The notes below the pieces were generated by a model that was not told the DNA's origin, made no database searches, and worked only from the letters and a program-made list of their open reading frames with translations. Position numbers and translations under genes: made by a program. A stretch of 64,000 bases of DNA, from positions 1 to 64,000 of the forward strand of contig NZ_JAVIFW010000010.1 of the NCBI RefSeq assembly GCF_031157275.1, written 5' to 3'. Every line of letters starts with the position of its first letter. Position 1 is the first letter of the stretch. This DNA comes from Streptomyces sp. LHD-70. GTDB taxonomy: Bacteria; Actinomycetota; Actinomycetes; Streptomycetales; Streptomycetaceae. Below, piece after piece: positions 15,285 through 23,679 of the stretch.

Positions 15285-16214
15285 CTACAGCGATTCCAGG
15301 CGCCGCCGGACGATCGCCCAGATCCCAGGGTGCTGCGGGAGTTCGTCGACGAGGACGCGCACTGCGTCCGCTCGCGTCGCCCGGCCACCCACCTGGTGTG
15401 CCAGCCTCCCGAGCTGCTTCAGGAGCGCTGCGATGTGCTCGCGCTCCCCACTCTCCTCAGCTTCGGCCGGGGGCGGGTTGGGATCGTCGTCGATCTCTCC
15501 GTCCAGGCCGCCGTCCGGCTCCCCGAGCGCCGTGACCGACGGTGTGCCCTCCTCGCGCTGGGGCTCCACGGCACCAGGTTCGGATGCCGCCTTGGCCGGG
15601 GCGGGCACCACCGGAGCCGGAAGCTCCCGAACCTGAACCGCCACGTCGAGAGCGCCAGCCGCCGCGCGGAACTCCCGTACGGAGGCGCGGACATGCTCGG
15701 CGGTGAGGCGTTTGCCGTCGTTCTCCCAGGCGGTGCGCATCCGGCTGTAGGCCGCGGCGATCTCGGGGCGCGGCCCGTACTCCTCCAGGGGCAGGAGGGC
15801 ACGTACGTGGGAGTCGGCGACGATGCCCTCCCAAATTTGGGAGACCGCGTAGCCCATGCGCCATTCCTCGATCTCCCGGTACGCCTGCGACTCCGAGAGC
15901 CCGGCCCACTCCTGATCGAGGTACTCGGGCCAGGTGCGTTCGCCGCTCTCGCCCCGGTGCAGGCCGCGCCGGTTGACGGACTCGAGGATCGCGCCGCGCA
16001 TCCACCGCGCGTTCTGGGTTCCGTTGCGAGCAGTGTGGAGCTTGGCGAGCTGCGCGCTCTCGCGCGGGCTGAGGGGGCCGGTGGCGTCGATGTCGGCCGG
16101 CGGCAGGACGCTGCCCCAGTCGAACGCCTGACGTCGTTCCGAGGAGTTCTGAAGGTCCGCCCATGGGTCGACGTCGCTCTGTGCGGGCAGCGCGGGCAGG
16201 AAAGTGGCGGTCAC
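15285..16214 (-). CDS. ParA-partner protein (ParB-like role inferred)
   Basis: The 309-aa protein starts in a GTGA overlap with the ParA-like stop, so the two are translated together. The middle section (residues ~70-200) is helical and Trp/Glu-rich (TWPEYLDQEWAGLSESQAYR, then IWEGIVADSHVRALLPL), consistent with a DNA-binding partner. A Pro/Glu-rich linker follows, then a helical C-terminal domain. The canonical ParB box (GERR) is absent, so the partition role is deduced from position only; it could instead be a replication or transcription regulator. Confidence 0.55.
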   Translation of the reverse strand: MTATFLPALPAQSDVDPWADLQNSSERRQAFDWGSVLPPADIDATGPLSPRESAQLAKLHTARNGTQNARWMRGAILESVNRRGLHRGESGERTWPEYLDQEWAGLSESQAYREIEEWRMGYAVSQIWEGIVADSHVRALLPLEEYGPRPEIAAAYSRMRTAWENDGKRLTAEHVRASVREFRAAAGALDVAVQVRELPAPVVPAPAKAASEPGAVEPQREEGTPSVTALGEPDGGLDGEIDDDPNPPPAEAEESGEREHIAALLKQLGRLAHQVGGRATRADAVRVLVDELPQHPGIWAIVRRRLESL

Positions 16215-16855
16215 TTCAGAAGCCCCCTGTCGGCGAGTTCGGTCACGAGCTGGTCGTAAGGAGCGCGGCGCTCGGGCTTATCGCAAGGGAAGCCCAAGGC
16301 GCTCGCGATGGCCTCGCGGCGCGGAATCGTCGACGTGAGTACGTCCCAACCATCCGCCCGGAGCTTCGACTTGTAGTCGCCAGTGCTCTTCGCCCCGGCC
16401 TGACACCGGTTCAGCAGCACGACCGTCGTGGGCGGGGCGCCGGTGTCGCGCAGGCTCGCGGACCGCTTGACCATCTTCGCCAGCGGGGTGCCCTTCTCCG
16501 GCCGCATCAGCCGCTGATAGTCCGGCTGCGTCGGCGACACCGTCACCAGGGCCACGTCGGCGACTTCGAGGACGGAGTCGACGATCTCGGGGTGGTTCTC
16601 CGCGTGCCCGACGTCCACCAGATTGATCCGCTCGGGGTCCATCGCCGGATATATCGTGTCCGCGAAGAACGCCGTGGCCGCCGGCACCACTTGGCAGGGG
16701 AAGTCGCCTGCGTCGCGGGCCCAGGCGGCGAGTTGCTGTGACTCGTCCGCGTCATAGACGGCGACCGGCCGCCCGGCGCGGTGCAGTGCGTAGGCGAGCA
16801 GGCCGGTGTTCGTGGTGCCGCCCATGGTCCGGGGTTTCAGGCTGGCTATGAGCAT
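16211..16855 (-). CDS. parA: ParA-like partition ATPase with altered P-loop
   Basis: ATG 16855 is used (MLIASLKPRTMGGTTNTG). The fold pattern is ParA/MinD: an N-terminal deviant Walker A, a YDADES switch I-like block, LVDVGHAE as Walker B, and VVLLNRC. The lysine expected after the glycine in the P-loop (xGKTT) is glycine here (GGTT), which would impair ATP hydrolysis unless the upstream K compensates. ParA proteins position plasmids or integrated elements by ATP-driven nucleoid binding. It overlaps the downstream partner gene by 4 bp. Confidence 0.75.
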   Translation of the reverse strand: MLIASLKPRTMGGTTNTGLLAYALHRAGRPVAVYDADESQQLAAWARDAGDFPCQVVPAATAFFADTIYPAMDPERINLVDVGHAENHPEIVDSVLEVADVALVTVSPTQPDYQRLMRPEKGTPLAKMVKRSASLRDTGAPPTTVVLLNRCQAGAKSTGDYKSKLRADGWDVLTSTIPRREAIASALGFPCDKPERRAPYDQLVTELADRGLLK

Positions 16856-16925
16856 GCGCGCCAGGGTAACCGTGGCCGTGTTACGCACACCGTTCGAGTG
16901 GGTGCCGCCGCCGGGCAGGGGAGGT

Positions 16926-17153
16926 CTAGTTGCTGTCGGCTGGCGTTGGGTCGGCGTGAGTGGGCGCCAGCTGGGCGAGCTGGTCGCGGATCTCGGTGAG
17001 CATCCGGCCGTGCTGCTCGACGGTCTTGATCAAGTGGAAGAGATGGTCGGCGCGCACGGGCACGAAGCCGCGCCCGTCGAACTCCCTGGCCACCGGAGCG
17101 CGGTTGGCCGCCGTCGCGGTGGCGGCGGCGGCCTCGGCGACGAACTCGCTCAT
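16926..17153 (-). CDS. Small hypothetical protein, 75 aa
   Basis: It starts in an ATGA overlap with the Erf-like gene stop and ends 70 bp before the ParA-like gene. An Ala-rich N-terminus precedes a helix with heptad leucines and valines (ADHLFHLIKTVEQHGRMLTE, then IRDQLAQLAP), likely a short coiled coil. Probably an accessory of the annealing protein or of partition. Not recognised. Confidence 0.65.
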   Translation of the reverse strand: MSEFVAEAAAATATAANRAPVAREFDGRGFVPVRADHLFHLIKTVEQHGRMLTEIRDQLAQLAPTHADPTPADSN

Positions 17154-17836
17154 GCTGCCTGCTGCTCCTGATGCTGGGCGTTGAGCTGGGCGCGACGGTT
17201 CGAGATGAGCTGGGCGAGCGTGACGGGCTCGGCGCCCGCCTTCATCGGGACCCGGTGCCCCGAAACCTGAGCCAGTTCAGCATCCTGGGCGATCAGGGAC
17301 AGGGCCTTGGGGTCATTCCACACGTACGGGTCACGCATGCGGGCCAAGAACCCGGAGAGTGGATCGGGGGCACCGACGGGGGTGTCCCGGTCGCTGTCGT
17401 CCGTGGACTCGGTGGGGATCATGAAAACCTGGTTCAGCAGGTATTTGAAGCCTGCCGTCATGGCCTTGTTCGCCGCCTTGTCGGACACGTCGGAACCCTC
17501 GCCGACCATGACCGCTTCGACGTGGTCGCCGCTGGGGCCGAAGATGCGGTACTTGATCGTGAGGATCGCGGTGTTGTTCTTCCCGCCGCGCAACTCGTAA
17601 CGCTCGTTGACGACTTCGGGTGCGATGAACAGGCCGTGGCGGACGAAGGCACCGTTGGCGGCGTTGATGACGTCCTCGACGCTGCGGAACTTGTAACGGG
17701 AGAAGTCGTTGAAGCCGTTCTTGCCGACGGGGTCCATGTCGCGCATCACGGCGTTGATGGCCTGGTGCACCGTCACCGCTTTCTGGGGGGCGGCTGGGGG
17801 CGGCTTAGGCTTGGTGATGGATGGTTCGGCGGTCAC
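17150..17836 (-). CDS. Erf-family single-strand annealing protein
   Basis: GTG 17836 is chosen because GGAG lies just upstream. The 228-aa protein contains an ERF-superfamily core: HQAINAVMRDMDPVGKNG, FRSVEDVINAANGAFVRHGL, ILTIKYRIFGPSGDHVEAV, GEGSDVSDKAANKAMTAGFK. Erf/Sak proteins anneal single-stranded DNA during phage and plasmid recombination. Its presence indicates phage- or plasmid-derived recombination functions in this element. It overlaps the small downstream gene by 4 bp, and a helix-turn-helix gene lies upstream. Confidence 0.85.
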   Translation of the reverse strand: MTAEPSITKPKPPPAAPQKAVTVHQAINAVMRDMDPVGKNGFNDFSRYKFRSVEDVINAANGAFVRHGLFIAPEVVNERYELRGGKNNTAILTIKYRIFGPSGDHVEAVMVGEGSDVSDKAANKAMTAGFKYLLNQVFMIPTESTDDSDRDTPVGAPDPLSGFLARMRDPYVWNDPKALSLIAQDAELAQVSGHRVPMKAGAEPVTLAQLISNRRAQLNAQHQEQQAA

Positions 17837-17925
17837 GCTGCTCCATTCGTCGAAAGGGGAGGGTGTGTCGCTGGCTGATGGGGATCGGTGGCGACGCACC
17901 CTCCCTGCTGTTTATTTCACTTCAG

Positions 17926-18453
17926 TCAGATGCTGTTCTTGCGGATCGGATTGCCCTCCGGATCCATGCGCCCGGTGTCGCGCCCCCACCGCCTCAGGGT
18001 GTCGCGGCGCCAGTACACGTGGCCCAGATCGCGCACGTCGGGCGCGGGCATGTCGTTGGGATTGCCTCGCGCTTTGCGCCGGTAGGCCCACTGGTTGACC
18101 GTCGTTACGCGCACACCGAACATGTCGGCGACCTGTGGGACGTTCAGCAGTTCCATCCCGTCGACGTCCCGTTTGGTCTCCTCGCTGTACGCGCGGTGCT
18201 CGCCGCGACGCAGCGCCCTGGCGACGGTGCCGTCCTTGTTCAGGATGCCCTTGCGCAGCCCCGCCAGATACACCCGCCGCGCCTCGTACTCGTAGGGCTT
18301 GCTACGTACCGAGGGGCGGGTGACGGGCTCCCCGAACAGGCCCTGACGGGCCCACTCCCGCGCGGTGGGCAGGGCACAGTCCAGACGTTCGCTGATGTCC
18401 TGGGCCGTCATGGGATTCGGGCTCTCGAACCACGGGGGGCCGGTGTCGCTCAA
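17926..18453 (-). CDS. Helix-turn-helix DNA-binding protein of the element
   Basis: TTG 18453 is chosen (AGGA seven bases upstream); the frame is open further but without a ribosome site. Two helix-turn-helix-like units are visible: MTAQDISERLDCALPTAREW, with a following ARQGLFGEP wing, and LLNVPQVADMFGVRVTTVNQ with W and YRRKARG following. The protein ends in a Trp/Arg-rich segment. Resembles plasmid helix-turn-helix regulators or excisionase-type factors. Heads the leftward group with the Erf-like and partition genes. Confidence 0.65.
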   Translation of the reverse strand: MSDTGPPWFESPNPMTAQDISERLDCALPTAREWARQGLFGEPVTRPSVRSKPYEYEARRVYLAGLRKGILNKDGTVARALRRGEHRAYSEETKRDVDGMELLNVPQVADMFGVRVTTVNQWAYRRKARGNPNDMPAPDVRDLGHVYWRRDTLRRWGRDTGRMDPEGNPIRKNSI

Positions 18454-18512
18454 CGGAGGATCCTGTCGGAGTCGGGTACCGATTACATACCCGACCCTAC
18501 AGATGGTGAGGA

Positions 18513-18899
18513 TCACCGACCGGCGGTAGCCGCCAGGCGTAGATCCGCACACCGACAGCCCTCGGCCGCGCACGGCAGCCGCATGTCGTCGGTGAGCTCC
18601 TTCGCGTGCCGCGTCGCGGTGTGCGCGCAGGCACACACCCGTTGACCGTTCGCCTCCTCGATCCGGCGCGAGGTCTCCGCCGACGCGCTGTAGTACGAGG
18701 CGTCCCGGTGAGCTGCCACGTACTCGGCGCGCAAGCCGTCGAGGGTGAGGCGCTGCTCCATGTCCTGGGTGTCGATGTTGGCCAGGGCCTGGGCCAGCTC
18801 GCCGTGTTCCTCGGCGAGGGCCATCAGTCGGGCGAGCGCCTGGGCCTGCCGCAACGCGTTGCCGGCTGCCTGGGTGGTGTGGGTGGTGGCGTCGGTCAT
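18513..18899 (-). CDS. Hypothetical Cys-rich protein, 128 aa
   Basis: ATG 18899 overlaps the stop of the preceding gene (ATGA). The protein has a long helical first half (LARLMALAEEHGELAQALAN) and a C-terminal metal-binding pattern CACAHTATRHAKE...CAAEGCRC. This type is common in Streptomyces plasmids and integrative elements; function unknown. Likely co-transcribed with the 112-aa gene upstream. Confidence 0.65.
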   Translation of the reverse strand: MTDATTHTTQAAGNALRQAQALARLMALAEEHGELAQALANIDTQDMEQRLTLDGLRAEYVAAHRDASYYSASAETSRRIEEANGQRVCACAHTATRHAKELTDDMRLPCAAEGCRCADLRLAATAGR

Positions 18900-19234
18900 C
18901 GCGACTCCTCCGGTGGGTGCTGGTTCGTGATGTGGGCCTGTCTGCGTTCGGCGCGGACGATCGAGGACATTGTCTCGGCGGTGGCCCGCAGCTGCTGGAG
19001 GTCGGTGGGAGGCGTGCTGGAGTGGTGCAGGGCGCTCGTGAAGCGGAGGGCGGCCTGCTCGAAGGCGAGGTCGACGGCGGCGGTGGTGCCGTCGGGCAGG
19101 GGGATGCGGGCGACCCAGCTCCAGGCCTCTTCGGTGAGTTGGATGTCGCCGTGGCGGGTGTGGGCGGTCAGGCGGCGGAAGGGTGCGGGGGTGAGTTCGG
19201 TGAACTCGGGCTCGCTGTGGGTGGCGTCGGTCAT
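18896..19234 (-). CDS. Hypothetical protein, 112 aa
   Basis: The product begins MTDATHSEPEFTELTPAPF and has a beta-strand-rich centre (TRHGDIQLTEEAWSWVARIP) followed by helices. It overlaps the downstream gene by four bases. Both genes share a nearly identical first six codons (MTDAT-H/T), suggesting an old local duplication of the start region. Domain not recognised. Confidence 0.65.
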   Translation of the reverse strand: MTDATHSEPEFTELTPAPFRRLTAHTRHGDIQLTEEAWSWVARIPLPDGTTAAVDLAFEQAALRFTSALHHSSTPPTDLQQLRATAETMSSIVRAERRQAHITNQHPPEESR

Positions 19235-19297
19235 GGGGCTCCTCGCTTGCTGATGCGCTAAAGGGGTGGGGGCCGATTCCTCCGGCCCTGGCGGCCG

Positions 19298-19615
19298 CTA
19301 CTTGTGGCGGTCGCGGATTCGGTGCAGGGGGACCCGGCAGGCCGCGTTGGGGTTGGCTTCGATCGCGGAGTGGTCGGGAACTACCTCGCGCCGCAGGCTC
19401 GTGCCCTTGTCCCTGGCGCAGTTGGGGCACTCGCTGTCGCTGATGCGATGGCGGGTCGCGATGGGGATGAGCCACCCCTGCCACCAGCAAGAGACGGGCG
19501 CGTGGCCGCGCCAGAAGGTGAGCATCGGGGTGCCGTCGTCGAGCTCGACGCACCACCACTCGCCCGCGCGGGGCTCGGCAGCAGGGGCGGTCTGGACGGT
19601 GGCCGGGTAGCGCAT
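19298..19615 (-). CDS. Hypothetical protein, 105 aa
   Basis: A small Trp- and Cys-containing protein (EWWCVELDDGTPMLTFWRGH, CPNCARDKG). The CPNC pair with an earlier Cys may hold a metal. ATG 19615 is preceded by AAAGGAGGGG, a strong ribosome site. No family recognised. It forms its own unit in the leftward series. Confidence 0.6.
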   Translation of the reverse strand: MRYPATVQTAPAAEPRAGEWWCVELDDGTPMLTFWRGHAPVSCWWQGWLIPIATRHRISDSECPNCARDKGTSLRREVVPDHSAIEANPNAACRVPLHRIRDRHK

Positions 19616-19656
19616 GACGCCCCTCCTTTCGCGTCGGTCTTGGCACTACAGTCAGG

Positions 19657-19869
19657 TCAGGCGGCGTCATATATGACCGCGTCGCAGGCGGCCCGGACGT
19701 CCTCGAAGCAGTCGCCGCACAGCAGGTCGCAGGAGCAGTGGATGTGCAGGACGTGCCAGCCCAGTTCGTAGTCGACCTCGTCCTCGTCGTACTGCGCGGG
19801 TGCGATGTCGCCGCAGGCGGAACACTGGATGACCGTCTCGTTGATCAGGTCGATCTCGGTGGTCGGCAT
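19657..19869 (-). CDS. Zinc-ribbon-like small protein, 70 aa
   Basis: Three Cys pairs (CSACGD, HCSCD, CGDCFEDVRAAC) in 70 acidic residues suggest a zinc ribbon or knuckle. The start ATG 19869 has AGGAGGAGAG upstream and, 37 bp further, the shared promoter-like element at 19906-19932. Probably a nucleic-acid- or protein-binding accessory of the element. Confidence 0.65.
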   Translation of the reverse strand: MPTTEIDLINETVIQCSACGDIAPAQYDEDEVDYELGWHVLHIHCSCDLLCGDCFEDVRAACDAVIYDAA

Positions 19870-19905
19870 CCGCTCTCTCCTCCTGGGCTCTTGCTTACTT
19901 ATTTA

Positions 19906-19932
19906 ACGATACAGATTGGCGATGGTGGTGTC
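19906..19932 (-). promoter_or_regulatory. Shared promoter-like element, copy upstream of the 70-aa gene
   Basis: Read on the minus strand: CCCGACACC, 15-bp spacer after GACACC, then TATCGT. It has the same layout and spacing as the copies at 21465, 21838, 21905 and 31495. It ends 37 bp before the ATG at 19869. Confidence 0.6.
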
Positions 19933-19973
19933 GGGTCCGCCCGACGTGACGGCGCCGACATCCCGGCTCTCCC

Positions 19974-20216
19974 TCACGCGGTGAGCGGCCCGCGCCGCAG
20001 GACTGCGTCAATCTGACTCATGTATGCCCACCGCGCCTCCGTGCGTCCGTTCAGTCGGAAGCTGTAATCGACAAGCGCGCGGCCGTTCTTCTCGCCGTGG
20101 CCGTCGATTCGAGCCCGCACCGGACGTGCGGTGCCGAAGTTCGGGCGCAGGCTCACCAGCGACCCCACGGGCAGGCGCTCAGCCAAGTTCTCGCGGGTGG
20201 CGTGGTCGTCGTGCAT
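19974..20216 (-). CDS. Hypothetical protein, 80 aa
   Basis: A small basic protein with a likely beta-barrel pattern (LPVGSLVSLRPNFGTARPVR, ALVDYSFRLNGRTEARWAY). GGAGAGC precedes ATG 20216. An AT-rich patch at 20230-20265 may contain the promoter, but it fits the shared element poorly. Function unknown. Confidence 0.6.
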   Translation of the reverse strand: MHDDHATRENLAERLPVGSLVSLRPNFGTARPVRARIDGHGEKNGRALVDYSFRLNGRTEARWAYMSQIDAVLRRGPLTA

Positions 20217-20402
20217 GACGTGCTCTCCTTATTTGCCTACTTTTAAAACAGTACGTACTGATTTGGGAGTGGCGGAATCCTCCCGCTGTGACGCCGCCGA
20301 CATGCCGGCGGCCCGGCAGGAGAGTGGCCGCCGGGTCGAGTGCACAGGCAGACGACACGTCAGATCGCGGGCGCCTCCAGTGGCGGGCGGGCCCCGGCGG
20401 CG

Positions 20403-21428
20403 CTAGGCGGCCAGCTCCAGGGAGCGCACGTTGCGGGCGAGCTTCCAGGCCTTCACCTTGACCAACTGCGGGCGGATCACGTTGCGGTGCAGCAAGGAGT
20501 CCAGGCTGTCGTACCGGCGCTGCCAGTCAGCCCACTCCACAGCCGCCTGCGCCAGACCCAGGGCGGTGTGGGCGATCGGCTCGTTCGTCTCCGACTCCAA
20601 AAGCTCCTGCAGGCTGAGCCGGTTCTTCTCCACAGCGCGGATCGCCCGATCGGTGCGCTCACCCACGGGCGGCATCGGGAACATCGCCCTCACGTACGCC
20701 TCACGCTCCCGAGAGGTGATCTTGATGTCCGACAGCTCCGCCGAAACGGACGCGATCATGTCGAACTGACTGCGCGCCATCTCCACCAGCGCACTGACTC
20801 GCTGTGCGTTGAACTCCCACCGGTTCGTGTGGCGGATCGTCGCCGACAGGCCCTTGGAGCGGGCCGTCACCTCCGAGGCCGAAGCCTGGTTCGTGCACAC
20901 GAGACGGGTGCAGGTGCCCCAGAGCCTGAGCGCGCCGGTGCCGTCGTGGGAGGTCTGCATAGCCAGCAGCGGGACCGTGGGGGAGAAGTCGGCGCCCAAC
21001 TGGCGCTCTTCGCCGACTCGGATCAGCGCGAACACGCGGCGCCCGCCCTCAAGTTCCACCAGGTGCTCAAAGCTCGTGCCCGGCACGTCGAGGAGCGGGT
21101 CTACGAGTGCTCCGATCGCAGCGTGGGAGATGACGCCGTAGGACTCACCAACGATGCCGAGCTTGTCCCCGCCGGGGCCGCGGGTGATGCGCTTGTGGCC
21201 CTCTTCGTAGGCGTAGACCGGACGGCCGTCATCGTCCATACCCTCCAGGACTGGCATGCCGTCCGCGTCGGACTTGAGGATGCGGCTAACGGTCGGCTCC
21301 CACATCAGGCCAGCAGTCTCACGGGCGGCAGTCCAGTTGGATGCGGACAGCTGGTTGGAGGCGTTGAGAAGCTTCCAGGCGGGCTGTCGGTGGCTGGCGG
21401 GGATGGTGGCGGGGGCGGCGGCGGTCAT
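20403..21428 (-). CDS. DUF932 (phage/plasmid-like) protein
   Basis: The 341-aa product matches the DUF932 / phage-plasmid-like TIGR03299 pattern. Typical blocks are WEPTVSRILKSDADGMPVLE, YGVISHAAIGALVDPLLD, and a LRLWGTCTRLVCTNQASASE segment followed by a long helical C-terminal half. These proteins are abundant on conjugative plasmids, integrative elements and phages; a role in DNA metabolism or anti-restriction is suspected but unproven. The promoter-like element 21465-21491 lies 37 bp upstream of the ATG. Confidence 0.85.
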   Translation of the reverse strand: MTAAAPATIPASHRQPAWKLLNASNQLSASNWTAARETAGLMWEPTVSRILKSDADGMPVLEGMDDDGRPVYAYEEGHKRITRGPGGDKLGIVGESYGVISHAAIGALVDPLLDVPGTSFEHLVELEGGRRVFALIRVGEERQLGADFSPTVPLLAMQTSHDGTGALRLWGTCTRLVCTNQASASEVTARSKGLSATIRHTNRWEFNAQRVSALVEMARSQFDMIASVSAELSDIKITSREREAYVRAMFPMPPVGERTDRAIRAVEKNRLSLQELLESETNEPIAHTALGLAQAAVEWADWQRRYDSLDSLLHRNVIRPQLVKVKAWKLARNVRSLELAA

Positions 21429-21464
21429 TTCGGTCTTCTCTCTCTCGGCTTCGCTTACGTTTTA

Positions 21465-21491
21465 ACTCTACAGATGGAGTGAGGCGGTGTC
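21465..21491 (-). promoter_or_regulatory. Shared promoter-like element upstream of the DUF932 gene
   Basis: On the minus strand: CCCGACACC, 15-bp spacer, TAGAGT. Identical spacing to the other copies, 37 bp before the start codon. GACACC would serve as the -35 and TAGAGT as the -10 element. Confidence 0.6.
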
Positions 21492-21514
21492 GGGCCACGC
21501 CGCAGTGACGGTGG

Positions 21515-21796
21515 CTACAGGCCCCAGGGGCTGAACTCGTGACCCTTCATCTGCTCCTCGCCTGCACCCTCTTCGGTGCACGCCTGTGCTTGCAGGGCTT
21601 CGTGGTGCCGCATCGAGAGCGTGGCGACAGCCAGCACGCGGGTAGCGACAAGGAAGGAGCGACGTCGAGCTGGGCTGGACTCGACTGACTGGGCCAGCAG
21701 CGTCTCCGTCCAGACCTTGGCGAGTTCATCGACGGTGATCTCGTCCAGGGCGGCAAGGGCGTCGAGGTGCCGCTCGCGGGTCGTGACGACATTCAT
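21515..21796 (-). CDS. Hypothetical helical protein, 93 aa
   Basis: An almost fully helical small protein (RHLDALAALDEITVDELAKV, VATRVLAVATLSMRHHEALQ). No motif is recognised. Its own copy of the shared promoter-like element lies at 21838-21864, 42 bp upstream of the ATG. Divergent from the rightward 81-aa gene. Confidence 0.6.
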   Translation of the reverse strand: MNVVTTRERHLDALAALDEITVDELAKVWTETLLAQSVESSPARRRSFLVATRVLAVATLSMRHHEALQAQACTEEGAGEEQMKGHEFSPWGL

Positions 21797-21837
21797 GGGT
21801 GGCTCTCTCTCGTGCTGCTCACTGACTGATTTCTAAA

Positions 21838-21864
21838 AATCTACAGATGGGGCCGCGAGGTGTC
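21838..21864 (-). promoter_or_regulatory. Shared promoter-like element upstream of the 93-aa gene
   Basis: Minus strand: CCCGACACC, 15-bp spacer, TAGATT. It lies back to back with the rightward copy at 21905-21931. Confidence 0.6.
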
Positions 21865-21904
21865 GGGTCCGCGCCCAGTCGGTCAGGTCACACCGGGCCG
21901 ACCC

Positions 21905-21931
21905 GACACCACCCTGGCCGAAATGTAAATT
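21905..21931 (+). promoter_or_regulatory. Shared promoter-like element, rightward copy
   Basis: Plus strand: CCCGACACC, 15-bp spacer, TAAATT. It is the only copy facing right and lies 95 bp before the 81-aa gene, forming a divergent promoter pair with the copy at 21838. Confidence 0.6.
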
Positions 21932-22026
21932 AATAGATGTGAGCGAGGGGGTGGAGGAATCGCTTCCGCACCAGGACACGCGACCCACCCCCTCGCCCGC
22001 CTCTCAAGAACCGAACGGAACCCCGC

Positions 22027-22272
22027 ATGCCAGCCCACCACCAACTGAAGGCCGCGCCCGAACCCGGCGCCCACCAAGCCCACTTCACGGTCATCGGAAC
22101 CGTCTGGGAATCCGGCGACCGCACCGCCCTAGCCGCGTTCCCCGGCCACATAACCCCGCTGGCCACCGGATACGACGACTACCAGCACGCCTTCATCGCC
22201 CACGTCCAGAGCGCCGACGAGAACGAAGCGCTCGTGATCGCCGAGGACCACCCCGACTTCGACGTCGCCTAA
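22027..22272 (+). CDS. Hypothetical protein, 81 aa
   Basis: The product has a beta-strand pattern (HFTVIGTVWESGDRTALAAF) and an acidic end (ALVIAEDHPDFDVA). It begins with ATG 22027. The only rightward gene served by the shared promoter-like element. Not recognised. Confidence 0.6.
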   Translation: MPAHHQLKAAPEPGAHQAHFTVIGTVWESGDRTALAAFPGHITPLATGYDDYQHAFIAHVQSADENEALVIAEDHPDFDVA

Positions 22273-22418
22273 CCACCGGACACCCGCCCGACCAGGAGCC
22301 GAACACTCACACGCTCTACGCAGCGCGGGCGGAGAAACCGCAGCCCCTCCGGGCCTGCACGGGGGTCAACTGCCCGTCGCGCTGCGCAGATCACACCCGA
22401 TCGGTACCCTCGTGAACC

Positions 22419-23042
22419 GTGGAAAAAAAGGTAACCACGCGCCACGAATCAACAGCTCATAACGGGTGCATAGGGGGTGAGCAAGGGGTCAACTTCCCGC
22501 CCGATCCGCAGAGGTACCCACGTCCAACAGTGGGGGAGGTCCAAGCGGAGTGGGTCTGGGCCCGGTTGTGGTCGCAAGCGATGGCCGATGACGCAAGCGC
22601 GGAGATCGTGCGCCTGGCGGCTGTGGTCGGCATCGTGCGGGTCACACGGGCGCGCCGGGGCGAGGTGTTGGCGATGACGGTGGCCTCGTTTCATCCGCGG
22701 CGGCGTCAGGTGACCGTACGGCGCGGCAAGTTCGAGCAGCTTTTCACCGCGCCGGTCGACGACGACCTGCACGCCGTGCTGGCGCGATGGGTGCGCGTAC
22801 GGGGGCGGCTGATCGCGGAGAACGTCGAGGGCGGAGCTGTGAACGCTCTGTTCGTGACGTGCCACCACACCGTCTGGCGCGGCCGGTTCAAGCAGGTCGG
22901 ACTCCCGTTGGAGCCACGCGGACTGGATGCGTCGTGGCGACGGTGGGCCGCGCGCACAAACGCCCAGCAGGTCGGGGCGTACGGATGGGAGCCGCTGCCG
23001 GCACGGTTCGAGCAAGTCCGCCGGGCCTGGATCGACGACTAG
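22419..23042 (+). CDS. Tyrosine-recombinase-like protein lacking catalytic residues
   Basis: The ~207-aa frame has a stretch reminiscent of the recombinase box I (IVRVTRARRGEVLAMTVASF) and a following beta region (RRRQVTVRRGKFEQLFTAPV), but no HxxR block and no tyrosine nucleophile. GTG 22419 is the open start; a GTG near 22530 is an alternative. It could be a regulatory or decayed recombinase, or an element protein that only uses the fold. It sits to the right of the divergent promoter pair. Confidence 0.5.
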   Translation: MEKKVTTRHESTAHNGCIGGEQGVNFPPDPQRYPRPTVGEVQAEWVWARLWSQAMADDASAEIVRLAAVVGIVRVTRARRGEVLAMTVASFHPRRRQVTVRRGKFEQLFTAPVDDDLHAVLARWVRVRGRLIAENVEGGAVNALFVTCHHTVWRGRFKQVGLPLEPRGLDASWRRWAARTNAQQVGAYGWEPLPARFEQVRRAWIDD

Positions 23043-23268
23043 GGCCTGTCCTGAGCGGGACGGCCCTGGGCCGTGGCCCGTTCGAACAAAGGGGCTTGAG
23101 GAACATCCATGTCAGATCGTGCGCTAAGCCCTCGTCGTTCCTGGTGGGCGGCTGACGGAGCATCGGAAGCGAACGCGACCTGAAGGTGTCGGCGGTCATG
23201 CAATTCCCCACGGATCGCGCCGTCGGCTTCACGTATTCCCCACCCTTTGACTCGGTTCGATGGCCGGC

Positions 23269-23679
23269 TCAGACCGCTACACGAACGGGCACGGCGTCCG
23301 CACGTCCGTAGGCGAGCACCTGGGCGAGGACTGCACGGAACTGGACGACATCCTCGTCCGGTGCTTGGATGACGGCCTCGACCTCGCTGTCGCTCAACCG
23401 CAGGTCCTCCAGTGCGTCAGGGTCGAGCGAGACGCGGAGGACATTGCCCGTCAGAACGGCTTCGCGCACGCAGCCATAGGCGGTCCCTTGTCCGGCAGTG
23501 ACCAGGCAGTGTGTGTCCATCCCCAAGGCGACCTCCTGATCATCTGGGTCGTCCTCGCCCGCCATGAACATCAAGGTGAATCCGCTTCCGTCCGCTTCCT
23601 CAGCGAGAGCAGCTTCAGTGAAGTAGCCGTCAGGGTCGATCTCTGTTGTGGCAATACGAGCAGTGAATCGGTATGTCAT
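23269..23679 (-). CDS. Imm10-family immunity-like protein
   Basis: The 136-aa protein starts MTYRFTARIATTEIDPDGYF and contains ALGMDTHCLVTAGQGTAYG and LRVSLDPDALEDLRL, which match the Imm10 pattern of polymorphic toxin immunity proteins. Family knowledge: Imm10 proteins neutralise a cognate toxin domain. No toxin gene lies beside it here, so it is an orphan that could protect against toxins of kin strains. Divergent from the dead integrase gene to its right. Confidence 0.75.
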   Translation of the reverse strand: MTYRFTARIATTEIDPDGYFTEAALAEEADGSGFTLMFMAGEDDPDDQEVALGMDTHCLVTAGQGTAYGCVREAVLTGNVLRVSLDPDALEDLRLSDSEVEAVIQAPDEDVVQFRAVLAQVLAYGRADAVPVRVAV

